A DNA stretch of 64,000 nucleotides from Triticum aestivum (GCF_018294505.1 NC_057807.1:137856747-137920746); one strand, 5' to 3'; positions 1 to 11,187 are shown, counted from the first letter of the stretch. Notes: a model not told the origin generated them from the letters alone. Program-made: numbers and translations.

Positions 1-225
1 GTCCCAGCTAGCAGGGGGTATTCATTTTTTGTGCATAGTAAGGAGGCACTTACTTGCGTGCGAAGATATAGCTGGTGGGTCCAACATGTCAGCGGGGGGA
101 ACGTTTTTTTCGCGAAATACAGAGGCCCTTCAAGTGGGTCCCAGCTGTCAGGTGGAGGAATCATTATTTTGCGCGTAATAAGGAGGCATTTCCTTGTGTG
201 CGGCCGTGGACCCAGCAGTCAGCCT
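1..225. repeat. Degenerate tandem repeat, about 60-76 bp units
   Basis: Three imperfect units start near 1, 77 and 136, and a fourth begins near 210. Each opens with a GGTCCCAGCTGTCAG-like motif and most carry a GTAATAAGGAGGCA-like stretch. Short ORFs across it lack any protein character. This is intergenic repeat of unknown class. Confidence 0.5.
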
Positions 226-645
226 CTCCACATGCAGTCCTTGTTCGATGGATGTCGTTCGTTGACCACGTTGACCAGGCCGCGCCGAGAGCACCATGGC
301 GGTGGACAACGGCAAGGCCTAGGAAGGGAACGACACGGAGCCGGGGAAGACTCGGCAATGGTTGCCCACGCGGTGGGGAGTACGAGGGTTTACTGGTCCG
401 GCTGCCGTCGCCGGAAAATAACAGGAGGTGTGGGTGAGTAGAGGAATGGCCTAGCCAGCAATGAAGTAGGGTGGGGCAGTGCGGCCTATGAGGCAGCACA
501 GCCGGCCACGGGAGGCGGGAGCAGGCAGTCCCACCGGAGCTGGTTTGGGCGGCTGGAGCAAGAAGATCAGATATTGAAGAAGCAGCACGGCCATTGGATT
601 AACATCCAACGGTCACTGCTGCTAGAATTGTTTGTGGACTAAGTT
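200..645. repeat. Dispersed repeat, copy 1
   Basis: This stretch matches 1170-1545 in the same order and orientation. Shared landmarks are the GTTGACCA(C/T)GTTGAC motif, GGGAACGA, GGGGAAGA, CACAGCC and GGAGGCGGGAG, then a stretch ending near TTGT(G/T)GACTAAG. The copies are diverged and gapped. The family is unknown; it could be an old non-autonomous transposon or a pseudogene fragment. Confidence 0.5.
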
Positions 646-1169
646 GACAAAGCCAAAGTACACGTCAACCTAGTAGACCCTCAAGTCAGCCTCCAAATCT
701 GTCCCAAACAGCATACAGCCCAAAATTTCTAGCCAGATTCAAATTAATGTTAAATCTAAATATACCTTAATTTAAATTCAATGAAATTTTACCTGCACAA
801 AAACAATGAAATTTAAAATATCAAAATCCGAAAGAAAACAGTATTTTGGAACTAATTGCATGTTTGCTGTATTTTTTCATTTTACAGCCCATTTATTATT
901 ACTTATAGCCCATTTCTTATTACTTATAGCCCATTATGCATCCCTCCTCATCTTGAAAGGTTTCCAGCCCAGCAGGGCGTAGAAAAGCAAGTAGGCCTAC
1001 GTTGGTTATTGTGCAAAAAACAAAATAGCTGGCTAGCCATTTTCAGAAAGGAAAAAAACAAATTGGGTTGATCATGTGCTAAACATATGAAATAAAAGCC
1101 TCGGCTAGTGGGCCATGGGTCCCGCACAACCCAGTTGATACCCTTTTCCATCCCAAAAAAACAAAATTA
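646..1169. other. AT-rich intergenic stretch
   Basis: No convincing coding sequence. At about 888-935 there are two and a half copies of a 21 bp unit beginning CCCATTTATTATTAC. Otherwise nothing recognisable. Confidence 0.4.
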
Positions 1170-1545
1170 CTACGCGCGCTGCTGGGTCCCTACTGTCATC
1201 CTCACCATGTACAGTCATCTCCTTATTCCTCTCGGTTGTTGACCATGTTGACAACACCGGAGGGCGGCGCCGCGGTGAGCAAACCAAGGCGGAGGATGAT
1301 GGTGAGGCCTCGGACGGGAACGAACAGGAGTCGGGGAAGATGTGCAGAGTTTTAGGGTGCGATGTGGCCATGATGCGTGCGCGGCAACACAGCCAGCCGT
1401 GGGAGGCGGGAGTAGGCGGTCCCGCTGGCGCTGGTTTGGCTTTGGCGGCTCAAGGAAGAAGAGACTGAAGAAACACGACAAACGTTGAATGTCAATCCAA
1501 TGGTCAAGGTTGGCACAATCGTTTGTTGACTAAGCCGACACCAAG
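1170..1545. repeat. Dispersed repeat, copy 2
   Basis: Second copy of the repeat at 200-645, in direct orientation and about 0.95 kb away. It shares the GTTGACCATGTTGAC core and the CGTGGGAGGCGGGAG block. Antisense ORFs here are shadows of GC-rich sequence. Confidence 0.5.
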
Positions 1546-1699
1546 TAGCATACTTTTTTATATATAGGAAGAAAAGAAAAAATGGGCTCGTTGGCCTGAT
1601 AACATTCCCAAAACTGCGACCGTTCGATCTTGTGTTGCAACTAAAACTGCGAGGAAAATGCGTTTGTCTGTCGTTCTCCTCACAGGGAACGTTCGCCAC

Positions 1700-1835
1700 A
1701 TAAGTGACTAGCACCCTTGGGTTTCAACCGAGAGGTCTTGGGTTCGAGTCCCAGGAACTCAAAATCAAAGACTTGGGAAGGCGTACAGAACAAGCTAGTG
1801 TACCAGTAAAGAGACGTTGCCGAGTTTTAGAAAAA
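1700..1835 (+). repeat. Possible tRNA-derived SINE remnant
   Basis: At about 1735-1755 there is GAGAGGTCTTGGGTTCGAG followed by TCCCAGG. This fits a tRNA variable loop plus T-arm with an internal Pol III B box (GGTTCGANTCC) and a pairing stem CTGGG/CCCAG. The upstream half carries only weak A-box similarity and no full cloverleaf can be drawn, so it is not a tRNA gene. An A-rich tail lies near 1829-1840. Confidence 0.35.
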
Positions 1836-1883
1836 AGAGAGACGTGCTCCTATAGCTGGTTCGTATCCAAACCTAGACTATGA

Positions 1884-1892
1884 CTATATATG
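1884..1892 (+). promoter_or_regulatory. TATA box of the GRF zinc-finger gene
   Basis: CTATATATG lies 104 bp upstream of the chosen ATG at 1996. Plant transcription usually starts about 30 bp after the TATA box. That would put the start near 1915-1920 and makes the in-frame ATG at 1915 an unlikely initiator. Confidence 0.5.
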
Positions 1893-1995
1893 GTGCTATT
1901 CTACTCTGCAAGTAATGAAACTGACATATCCAATGTTCGCTTCTCCTCTTCTCTACTTACTCTGCCTAGCATCAAAAGCTCTGGCCGCAGCAACC

Positions 1996-2676
1996 ATGTC
2001 CGCTGGCTGCTCATCCACCTGTTCTTCAGCAGGCAACAACCAGATATGCGCCAAGTCGCCACCCGTACCATCGCCTGTGGGTCTCATCACACCCTTGCCG
2101 GCACGCGCACCACAGCCGATTGCTCATCGCAACCCGCTGCTGTTGGTATGGTGCCACTGCTACAAATCACGCAGAGTCATCCGTCGCGTCTCAACCACAA
2201 TCCTCAACCCTGGCCGAGTCTTCTACAAATGCCCGAATCATGGGGTAATAATATGTTTAAGTGTTGTTCTGCTGCTTTTAGTTGCTGATTTTTTTAATAT
2301 TTTGGTTGATGATCTTCCAATTTGATTCGTGCAGAAAAGGGAAGATTCGTGTGATTTGTATTTCTGGGAAGTTGTTGATGTGGGGGAATGCAACTACGCT
2401 GATTATTTGGTTAGCCGAGGAATCCCAATACCAGCAAGTTGGGGTGTTGGACAAGTAACTGAAGGAATGGCGGAAGAGGAAGATGCAGAGCAGAAGGTTA
2501 AAGATGCAGTTCCTCTGATCATGGCCAAGCAACAGCTGCTGAACGGCCTTGACAGCAATGAGGAGATGAAAGAGCTTGTGAAGATAATGGGAAAAATCGA
2601 TGTGCTCTGTAGGATGATTGTCTCTTTATTTGCAGTGTATGTAGCACTCGTGATGTATTCAATGGCTATGACATGA
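1996..2676 (+). CDS. GRF-type zinc-finger protein with C-terminal membrane anchor
   Basis: Two exons, 1996-2244 and 2335-2676, joined in phase 0 across a 90 bp GT-AG intron, give 196 residues. Residues 1-50 are Ser/Pro-rich and start MSAGCSSTCSSAG, as I recall for the large Triticeae GRF family. The zinc finger spans the splice: WCHCYKS, then NPGRVFYKCPNHG, then SCDLYFW, giving the Cys pairs and NPGR-(F/Y)-(F/Y)-C core of GRF fingers. An acidic, helix-prone stretch follows (about residues 115-170), then a hydrophobic segment MIVSLFAVYVALVMYSMA at the C-terminus. GRF fingers are thought to bind nucleic acid; the role of this tail-anchored family is unknown. In-frame ATGs at 1915 and 1933 would add a hydrophobic leader but sit at or near the expected transcription start. 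No frameshift or stop is seen. Such genes are often repetitive in cereals, so transposon cargo is possible. Confidence 0.7.
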
Positions 2677-3149
2677 GCACTTTGCCGAAACTAGTAATGA
2701 ATGAAACATGTGTAGCAGGCTGGGCATAGTGTTGTGAACATCTAATGATTTCTATTAACTGAAATCAGGGGGTATCCCCTTTTGCTCATAAATAAATAAA
2801 TAGCAGAGGCCCTGTCGGGTCAGCTTTGTTCTCATTCGAAGACGTCGAGCAAAGTGCAGTTCAACAGCAAACTATGTCATCAAATTCAAGTTTCACAGCC
2901 AAATATGAGTACAACTAAACAACAATGTCATCATGTTTTAGTTGTCATACAATCACCAAACACAAAGCAGCATACATAACAAGTGATGTTCTCACACCAA
3001 AATGCTAAACAACATGTTCATCAGGTTTCAGTTGTCATAGCAAACACAATTTTACATAGTAGATAAAAAACGTCTTCTGACAGACAAATACGACAAAAGC
3101 AATGTAATCATCATCCGCAGCAGCAGCATCAACATCTTCGCCATGTGTA
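2677..3149. other. Intergenic or 3' UTR stretch
   Basis: AATAAATAAATA at about 2790 could be the polyadenylation signal of the GRF gene. Two related segments, TGTCATCATGTTTTAGTTGTC near 2923 and GTTCATCAGGTTTCAGTTGTC near 3017, form a local direct repeat. The right part is probably the 3' UTR of the minus-strand CACTA transposase. Confidence 0.35.
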
Positions 3150-4051
3150 TCAGTCTGAATCGTAATTCCCCATGGTGTCATCTTCTTCTTCGTCCTCAAC
3201 GTCCTCGAACGTTGGCTTCTTCTTGATCAACTCTTGTATGTCCACAGCACGACATGCAATCTTTTCGCCGGCATCATTGCCATGATGGTTCTCAAAGATA
3301 TTAGGAACATCTGTGTTATCTTGTACATCAGGAGCAGTGTAAGCATCATCTTGTTGTGCAACTTCATTAAACGAATTCCTCTGCTCAAACCTTTGCAATA
3401 CTCTCCAGTCATCGCTATGTGCAAATGTGTCTTCCAAGAAAAATATCTGTGTTGCTTGATTTGCCAAAATAAAAGGCTCATTGGTCTGGTACACCGCCTT
3501 GACATTGATGGATTTGAAATAATCATCAGCTCTGGGTTTTGCGATCCTGGAAAACAGGTTATACCAACGACAGCACAACAGAACCACACACCAATGATCC
3601 TAGAAACTGGAGATATACTGCAACTGAACAATGTCTATTATGTTAGCATACATTTCAGTTGTCTCTTTGTCATACGTATCCGTGCTCATGATGGCACTAT
3701 TTTTTGTCTTCCTGCCTTCGTCTCGTGCAAGGGTGTTGTAGCGCACATCTCCAACTACGCAAGATTCATAATGTCTTACCCGAGTATCAGGATCCATTGC
3801 TAGTGAGTAAAGGGTATCATCAACTGCCTACACATCCTCCCGCATCTTCTTAACCTATGGTTAGAAAATAAACAAGTTGATTATCTTATGTACTCAATAT
3901 ATTAAAAAAACTGACAGTGCAATTCAAAAGCTTACATGGCTCTTGAACCATTTCGCAAATCCTGCCATAACCAGTTTGTCAATGTTTCTTGGATTTTGTG
4001 ACAGTAACTCCTTTTTGTAGATGCTGCACAACATAGTGATCGCGTCAAACA
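3150..4051 (-). pseudogene. CACTA transposase, C-terminal exons with DUF4216
   Basis: A short exon at about 4051-3938 reads MFDAITMLCSIYKKELL and ends FAKWFKSH before a GTAAGC donor. The next exon begins near 3842, with an in-frame TAG at 3828-3830 where the frame suggests CAG. Then come GCVVGDVRYNTLARDEGR-like sequence, another stop at 3600-3602, and the DUF4216 tail (VLLCCRWYN, NEPFILANQATQIFFLED). The last 30 residues are acidic. Exon limits are approximate. Confidence 0.65.
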
Positions 4052-4160
4052 TCTAAATATATAAGAATGTGCTGCAAGTTTAGTAGATTATGATGTATAA
4101 GCTGTAGTACTGCACTTACTTGATATAAGGTAGTATCTCAGGAAAGTTATTCAACACATA

Positions 4161-5231
4161 CTAAACCATTTTGTCCAAATCTTTAGGTTTATCCTCTTGT
4201 TGACTCTTCCCTGTAACTCGAACAAAATAATCGAAAACATTGAACCCGGGATTGTCTTCACCCACCTCTTTGCTAAGCTGATCAGCTGTTTCAATGTATT
4301 TTGAGCAGAATGTCAACGCTTCTGTAGCAATGTAGGCCTCTGCAATGGAACCCTCGGGTCTAGCTCTGTTCCTAACATAGCCCTTGAAAGTGCCTAGCCG
4401 CCTTTCAATAGGGTACATCCAGCCATACTGTACTGGACCTCTAAGTAGTGCCTCATCAGGTAGATGAACAGCCAAATGCACCATCACATCAAAGAATGCT
4501 GGAGGATATATCTTCTCAAGGTCGCATAGGATAGTTGGTATCTTGTCTCTAAGACGCTCCAAAGCATCTATCCTGATATTTCTACTGCAAAGTTCCCTGA
4601 AGAATTGTCCCAACTCTGCAACTGCTTTGTATAAGTCAGGACGGCCCAATCCTCTAAGGATAATAGGTAAAACCCTTTGAAGTAGGATGTGGCAGTCATG
4701 CGTTTTCAATCCTTGTACCTTGTTTCCATCTGCACTGACTCTCCTTTCAGGGTTGGAAGCAAATCCATGTGGGAATCTCACACGTGAGAGGACCTCGCAG
4801 AATTCTTTTCTTTTTACCTTGTCCAAGACGTACACAGCTGGTGCCATATCCTGTGGTTTACCTTCATCTTGCACCTGCAAATCCTTTCTGATACCCAGGT
4901 GTGTCAAATCAATCCTAGGTTTTAAGGTATCTTTCGTCTTGCCTTCAATATTAAGAAGTGTGCCGATAATGCTGTCACATATATTTTTCTTGATGTGCTT
5001 CACATCAAGATTATGCCGCAGATCCGAATCTTTCCAATACTCCAAGTCCCACAAAGTGGACCTGCGGGTAAACAATAATCTCTCTTTTTCCCTGCCATGC
5101 TTCCTTTTCCCGCTACCATTACCAGGATGGTTTCCTGGTGTAATATGACTGACCTTCTCTAATTCCACTTGCAACTCATCGATGGTGAGCCTCTTTGGCG
5201 CATCACGATTTTCATGCTTTGCATTGAACAC
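4161..5231 (-). pseudogene. CACTA transposase, tnp2 end plus DUF4218 segment
   Basis: Same frame as the preceding segment after the TGA. It shows STLWDLEYWKDSDLRHNLDV and KHIKKNICDSIIGTLLNIEGKTKD, then KTHDCHILLQRVLPIILRG. DUF4218 follows, with FFRELCSRN, FDVMVHLAVHLPDEALLRGPVQ and RNRARPEGSIAEAY. The frame runs 356 residues without a break and ends in a TAG that may be read through by splicing, since a further exon is visible at about 3938-4051. Confidence 0.82.
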
Positions 5232-5237
5232 ATGTCT

Positions 5238-5852
5238 TCAGTATTTTCTAGGATGCGGCTTGTCCTTGGCAAGGAAACGGCGGTGTCCAATGTAACAGAT
5301 CTTGCTAAGTATTGCGTATGACAGCGGATTCCTGTCACAGTGAACATATGCATTGTAACCATGTGTCGTTCGCCCTGACAAAGTGCCCAAAGCCGGATAA
5401 TCATGGATGCACCAAATTATAACAGCACGCAGAAAGAAATCAGCTGGTGGGCTACTATATTGGTCTCGAGTGAGAATACCCCTCCATAGTTGTTGAAGTT
5501 CCTCCACAAGAGGCTCCATGAACAAATCAAAATCCTTTCCAGGACTTTTTGGACCTGGGATGAGCAAGGCCATCATGTAGTTTGATTCTTTGGTGCAAAC
5601 ATTTGGAGGCATGTTGTAAGGGATAACAAGCACTGGCCACATACTATATGTGGCGCTCTGGTGGCCAAATGGGTTAAATCCATCTAAAGCTAAGCCAAGT
5701 CTAATGTTTCTCGGGTCAGCAGCAAACTTTTTGTGTTTATCATTGAAGCTTTTCCACTCACTACCATGAGATGGATGGCTCATTACATTCTGATCTCTGG
5801 ACTCCTGGTTCCTAGAATTCCATGGTACATCCTCTCTTTGTTTCAGCATCAT
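5238..5852 (-). pseudogene. CACTA transposase, tnp2 (Transposase_21) segment
   Basis: Contains SDPRN-like ADPRNIRLGLALDGFNPFG, then MALLIPGPKSPG, DLFMEPLVEELQQLW and DYPALGTLSGRTTHGY, the conserved run of the tnp2 family, followed by CYIGHRRFLAKDKPH. It ends at an in-frame TGA (5238-5240); the next segment carries on in the same frame. The family suggests an Arg codon there, so CGA to TGA is likely. Confidence 0.82.
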
Positions 5853-6669
5853 GAAACAACCTCTGCAATCTTGGTGTAATTGGAAAATGTGTCAGAACAT
5901 TATGAGGAATCCTCTTCACAACATCGCCATCTTTCCATTTTGATGATTTGCATTTCGGGCATTCACTTAAGTTGGCATAATCCTTCCGGAAAAGAACACA
6001 ATTATTCTTACAAACATGGATCATATCATATCCAATTCCAACTGCACGAAGGAAATTCTTCATTTTACTGTAGGTGTGTGGTAGCTCAGACGCATCTGGG
6101 AAAGATTTGCGGAAAGCAGCCAACATCACATCAAATGATTTGTTAGTCATCCGCTCAGATGTCTTCACCTGAAGAAAGGTGACCATAGCTGAGAATACTA
6201 ACAGCTTATTTCCTGGGGTGACAGCCACGTTGCATTGTTCCAACATGCGCGCCCACCGTTTTTCTTCTGCAGGTGAAAGTTCACGGAATGCACGAGCATT
6301 TCGTAGCATTGTTTCAATGTTGGCCAAACTCACTGGCTTCGCCACCACCACCTCCTCCTCCTCTTCCACCTGAGCATCATGCAGATCAAGATGGTGATTT
6401 GTTGCTTCCACGTAGTCAATAACATTGGCATTCTCAGTTTCACCATGATGAACCCACCTAGTATATGTGACCGACATCCCATACAAGTGTAGATGATTTT
6501 GCATAGTTGACTGGGGTCTTGTAACTGAATTCATACAACTGCTACACGGGCAGAGCACATCTGATTTCAGACCACCGTACTCAGCTCTGATAAAGTTCAT
6601 GAAGTTTTCAACCCCCTTGACATATGCAGCGGAGAATCTTTGAGCAGAAGTTATCCAAGTCCTGTCCAT
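5812..6669 (-). pseudogene. CACTA transposase, N-terminal exon (transposase-associated domain)
   Basis: Starts MDRTWITSAQRFSAAYVKGV. It has the Cys-rich motif CPCSSCMN (about residues 40-50), then HLYGMSVTYTRWVHHGE, the typical Transpos_assoc pattern. Later comes a zinc-binding block with CKNNCVLFRKDYANLSECPKC (written here only as a landmark) at about residues 225-245. The frame ends just after RLQRLFHDAETKR. The protein continues in another frame from 5852, so there is a 1-nt-type shift. Residues 80-110 are acidic. It would bind subterminal DNA in an active element. Confidence 0.8.
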
Positions 6670-7391
6670 CTGTTAGACATACAAATTAGTTCTTCTACTA
6701 GATATTACAGGAAAAACATATGCTTTTTTGTGAAGTCCAAAAAAATACCTAGGTCGATGTCTAAAGTTATGGCAAGATATTTGGACGAGCAGATCTAAGT
6801 AATGAAATATATGTAAAGCAAATTCAGCAAACAGATTTGAGTGCTAAATTATGGCAGGCTATTTCAGCAGTCAATGAGGCCGAGCACACAGCCATCAAAC
6901 TATCGAAGGCCATCGCAGCAACAAAGATCGAGTATAAAATGGTGTAGAGCTATTTCACCTAATAGATTGGCTACTAGACCATGGCAATCTACGTCACAAT
7001 AAATATATGGCAGGATATTTTAGCAACTAATCGGCCTTGGCATGCCATCTCAGCTAAGCAGATTGAGTGCAGAACAGGGCAAGGAATCTTCTTAAGCAGA
7101 GCATATTGATTGTAAACTACTTCGGCAAAAAGTGAGATTAACAGCATCTATCAGCTGACATTCAGCGCTACACCGACATGAACGGGGCCTCGGTCTAGAA
7201 TGCGTGTACCGTGGGAGAAGCTGACCGCCGTGCGTCTCCACACGAACGTCGCCAGCGGTGGCGGCACTGAACACCGTGCGCCTCCACAAGAACGTAGCCA
7301 GCGGTGGCGGTGGGTGGGAGGATTTTCGCGCGGTGGGCGGGGGGAGTTTGGCACATGGTCGTTTCTCCAAGTGCAATCCCACGTGTCAGTG
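6670..7391 (-). other. Leader region of the CACTA element, plus GC-rich block
   Basis: 6670-7100 holds imperfect reiterations of ATGGCAGG(A/C)TATTT(C/T)AGCA, possibly leader or subterminal sequence. 7228-7304 holds two tandem ~40 bp units containing CCGTGCGYCTCCACA and CCAGCGGTGGCGG. The right edge at about 7391 abuts the broken gypsy element. No terminal repeat is visible. Confidence 0.4.
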
Positions 7392-7400
7392 AAGTACGCA

Positions 7401-8450
7401 TCACAGTCCTTGCCTGGAAGCGTCGCAATACACATCAAAACTGCGGTAGATATCTGAAAGAGTTAATACATGTGCAGTTGTCAGTCGTTTCTTTAACTCG
7501 GTGAAACTTTTCTCACAGTCCTCAGTCCATTCAAACTTCTTATCTTTTTTGAGCAGCTCTGTCATGGGTTTAGCAATCTTGGAAAATCCTTCAATGAAAC
7601 AGCGGTAATATCCAGCTAATCCAAGAAAACTCCGGATCTGAGATACGGTTGCGGGTGGCAACCAATCGAGTACATCCTTTACTTTGCTTGGGTCCACGGC
7701 TATACCTTCGGCGGATAGCACATGTGTGAGGAATCCAACTTGCTTGAGCCAGAACTCACATTTACTGAATTTGGCGTATAACTGATGCTCACGGAGTCGT
7801 TGTAACACTGCTCGGAGGTGTTCCTTATGATCTTCTTCATTTCTTGAGTAAATGAGTATATCATCGATGAAGACTACCATGAACTTATCGAGGAAGTGCA
7901 TGAATACTTTATTCATCATGTGCATGAAGAAAGCAGGGGCGTTGGTGAGGCCAAAAGACATAAATGTATATTCATAAAGACCGTATCGAGTGGTGAATGC
8001 AGTCTTAGGAATATCCTCCTTTTTAATTTTGAGCTGATGGTATCCAGTCCGTAAATCAGTCTTGGAGAATACCTTGGCCCCACTGAGCTGATCAAACAAA
8101 TCATCAATTCTTGGCAGTGGATATTTGTTTTTGATTGTGACATCATTCAGCTGACGGTAATCCACACACATGCGGAGGCTGCCATCTTTCTTGTCCACGA
8201 AGATAGCAGGTGATCCCCATGGTGAAGAGCTGGGACGGATATATCCTTTCTGGAGCATTTCATCAAGCTGTTTCTTTAGCTCCACTAATTCTGATGATGG
8301 CATTCGGTAATACTTCTTGTGTATTGGTGTGGTTCCGGGCACCAGATATATTGCAAACTCAAGCTCTCGATCAGGTGGCATGCCTGACAGTTCTTCAGGA
8401 AATACATCAGGAAACTCGCTGACCACCGTAATTAATTCCAATTCAGCCAT
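7401..8450 (-). pseudogene. gypsy reverse transcriptase, start of RNase H
   Basis: 349 residues. The N-terminus carries the protease-RT linker ([20 protein letters not shown]). RT motifs follow in order: [48 protein letters not shown] and the catalytic box [10 protein letters not shown] (about residues 195-205). Next are the thumb/connection ([18 protein letters not shown]) and the RNase H start ([12 protein letters not shown]). The frame ends at a TGA where a Gly codon is expected; homology stops a few codons later at the truncation. Frame differs from the upstream protease segment. Confidence 0.88.
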
Positions 8451-9066
8451 TGTGCTGTGAAGACCATTTCCTTTGAGGGTATATTTCTATGAGCATAAAA
8501 TTTTGTAGTCTGTCCCTCTTGGCTGGTCAAGTTGACTTCTCGGGTCGCACAATTTATGCACACTTGATACTGAGTCAGCCAATTCATACCCAAGATAACA
8601 TCCAACTTATCAGACTCAATAAGTATCAAAGAAGTTGGAAAACAGATTCCGTTGATATTGACTTCCAGATTGCGGCAGACTAGATTGCTTCTGATTAGAG
8701 ATCCCGGGGTTTGTACTAGCATATTCTTGCCCAAAAGCGAACAAGGAAATTTTTTTGGGCAACAAAACTCCGAGAAATAAAAGAGTGGGAAGCCCCAGAG
8801 TCAAATAAAATCACTGTCGTTATGTTATTAATAGGGAACATACCAATGACGACTTCGGGGTTCTCTTGGGCTTCATCGGCGAAGATGTGATGAACGTATC
8901 CCATGATTTCGTGTTGATTCGGGCATGCCTCCATATAATGGACTTGTGGCTTGAATGTAGCATTTGTCCGGTTGTTCTTGGGACACTGTTTGGCATAATG
9001 TCCGGTTTGCCCACAACTGTAACAAGAATTGCTGCACAGACGATCCTCTAGAATTGGGTTGAGCAC
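8432..9066 (-). pseudogene. gypsy CCHC zinc knuckle and aspartic protease
   Basis: Two overlapping frames (9066-8716 and 8734-8432) make up this part. The zinc knuckle is CYSCGQTGHYAKQC, the classic CX2CX4HX4C nucleocapsid motif. The protease active site is LFDSGASHSFIS, and the C-terminal protease signature is LDVILGMNWLTQY. The two lie in different frames, so a frameshift sits near 8716-8734. Confidence 0.85.
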
Positions 9067-9213
9067 GTCATTCTTGACTTGGGTGGTGGCCTTGTTAACA
9101 TTTTATTAGCAATTGGGCTTGCATGCTACCTGAGTCGGCTACGAGGTATGAGCCTTCTGCACTGGTTGCATTTCCTTTCTTGGCTCAAACTTGCGCTTGT
9201 GATCGTTGTTGGC

Positions 9214-9843
9214 TTACTTATTATCCGATACAAGCTTGTGTTCCCTTTCAGCAATGAAAGCCTTGCTCACCAGGGTTTGGAAGTCTGGGAAATCAAACAT
9301 ACTGAGAGTACACCGGAGTTGCGGGTTTAATCCACCAAGAAACTTGTCAATCTTTCTTTCCTCAGTGGCCACATCATATTGAGAGTAACATGACAAATGA
9401 TTGAATTTCTGCAAATATTCTCCCACAGACTGACTTCCTTGGAGGAGCGCGAGAAATTCACGCTGCTTAGTCTTCATAGTTCCCGCAGGGATGTGATATT
9501 TTCGGAATTGTTCCTTGAATCTTGACCAGGTAATTTCTTCATCAGCAAACCACATGGCTTTTTCATTTTCTGACCATATGGCAGCAGCGCCTTCAAGATA
9601 ATGTGTTACAAATGGAACCTTATCCCCTTCATCAGTTCGAGCAACCTCAAGCTTATTTTCCATAGTTCTCAACCAATCATCTGCATACAAGGGATCAATG
9701 GCCTGGCTGAAACTGGGAGGCTTAGTCCTTTGTAAATCTGATAGCTTGGAGTGATGACCGGGCTTATTTCCATTCTGTCCAACCACAGCTTGAAGACTTC
9801 TTAGTATTTCAATCAAATCATTATTTCGTCTTTCCTCAAACAT
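9214..9843 (-). pseudogene. gypsy gag (capsid) segment
   Basis: Retrotrans_gag pattern: DDWLRTMENKLEVARTDEGDK, then YLEGAAAIWSENEKAMW, SRFKEQFRKYHIPAG, QSVGEYLQKFNHLSCYSQYD and FLGGLNPQLR. The frame ends in a TAA at 9214 before the zinc-knuckle part in the same frame, with more stops in between. In a working element this protein forms the cytoplasmic virus-like particle. Confidence 0.85.
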
Positions 9844-11187
9844 ACGCAGAATTTGCTCGGTGGAGGCGGTGGCGGAACGTACGGCTCGGGTGATTGTCCT
9901 GCCTGTCGTGCAGAACGATGAACAGGAGAACCCTCGCGAATGTTGCTACTGCAGCCTCCCCGCGTCATCCTAATATGATTTTTCCCAAGGCAACGCAACC
10001 GAGATGAGAAACATTCAAAATAAACTGGGGAGAATCTAGCAACAAAAGCCCGAGAAAAACCGAAATGGCGAAGAAAATAAAGTTCCAACATAATTATCCA
10101 TAGACTCATACATGAAAGATAACAACATGCCAGGTCCAACTACCCTCATACATGAAACGAAACATCATGACTCGTACGACTACATCCATACTCCATCCTG
10201 ACGACTGCGAATACTCAGAAACTCTACTGCTCTGCTGGTGCTGTGGGGTCCTCTCCTGAAGCGGACTCGGATCCTGAACTGATGGGGTTAACTGAGACCT
10301 CTGGGTTAAAGGTGACACGACGACGCTGCCTCAAGGACTCTCCCTCGGGGCAGGTGGAGGGTGAATCATCGGGGCTACAGGAGTGGCGAGAAGTGAAACC
10401 CACTCGACAGGAGCACTAAGTGGACTCACTGTCACGGTTCCCAAGCTACTCGGAGGAGTAACCGGGGAAACAGGGGATCTAGAACTGGCAGGAATATAGG
10501 GAGTAAATCCTACAGATGCTGGAGTAGTGACTAAGCTAGCAGAGACTAAAGCAGAGGCTAAAGCAGTACGGGCATGACTCAGCTCACGAGCCAGCTCGTA
10601 GATCAGAAGATAGCTAGCAGTGATATAGCGAGAGAGGTGGCTAGCTACACTATCAGACTCCGGATCAATGACAGGGAAACGGACACGGCCATTATCGTGG
10701 AGAGAAGGATAGTAGTGGAAACCTGGGTGGTTCTACATCCGGACCTCGTTGTAGCGGAGCTCAACAAGTACCTCGAATGCAGCAAACTGGACAGCCTGAG
10801 AAGTGGTAGAAGCGTAGCCGCTTCGAGAGGTAAGAGTGTAAGTGCTGGAATCGGAACTGGTGCACAGAGTAACCATGGCGTGATACTCATACACTGGGTC
10901 AGCTAGACGCTCCCGGTACACACGATAGACTGGATCGTCACCATGGGGGTACAACCGACGCCACACGTTACGAAGGAGATGTAGCGACGTGTGCGGCATC
11001 AGCTGCAACTGGCACGGATACAACACCGGGGCATTCTACACTCACAACCATTAGCAAGTTAGCATAAAAATAGAAATCAGTGCATGCAATGCAACAACCA
11101 GCTACAAATGTTACCGGCACTCAACTACAACTCGTATCTAACGTCCAGTTAACTCGGTGTAGTCTAGCGTGGCCTACAGTTAGCATG
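9844..11187 (-). pseudogene. Decayed gag N-terminal extension and leader
   Basis: Overlapping short minus-strand frames (10139-9813, 10318-10106, 10890-10645, 11026-10733) look like pieces of one protein. The 11026 frame (RNVWRRLYPHGDDPVYRVYRE) resembles the extra N-terminal region of some cereal gypsy gag proteins. A Ser/Thr/Pro-rich linker follows. Several frameshifts prevent a single reading. Confidence 0.45.

Larger units (their letters stand above)
3150..6669 (-). mobile_element. CACTA (En/Spm) transposon, decayed tnp2-type transposase gene
   Basis: Read on the minus strand, the segment has the usual domain order of plant CACTA TnpD/TNP2 proteins: transposase-associated N-terminal domain, Transposase_21 (tnp2), DUF4218 and DUF4216. 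No CACTA terminal repeat was found on either side, so its borders are unknown. It is interrupted by at least one frameshift (about 5812-5852) and by in-frame stops at 5238-5240, 3828-3830 and 3600-3602, so no full-length transposase can be made from one frame. It converges on the GRF gene 0.5 kb to the left. Confidence 0.85.

Noticed and set aside
1915..1995. In-frame N-terminal extension of the GRF protein that looks like a signal peptide
   Set aside because: The TATA box at 1884-1892 puts the transcription start at or beyond the ATG at 1915, and the remembered family start matches the ATG at 1996.
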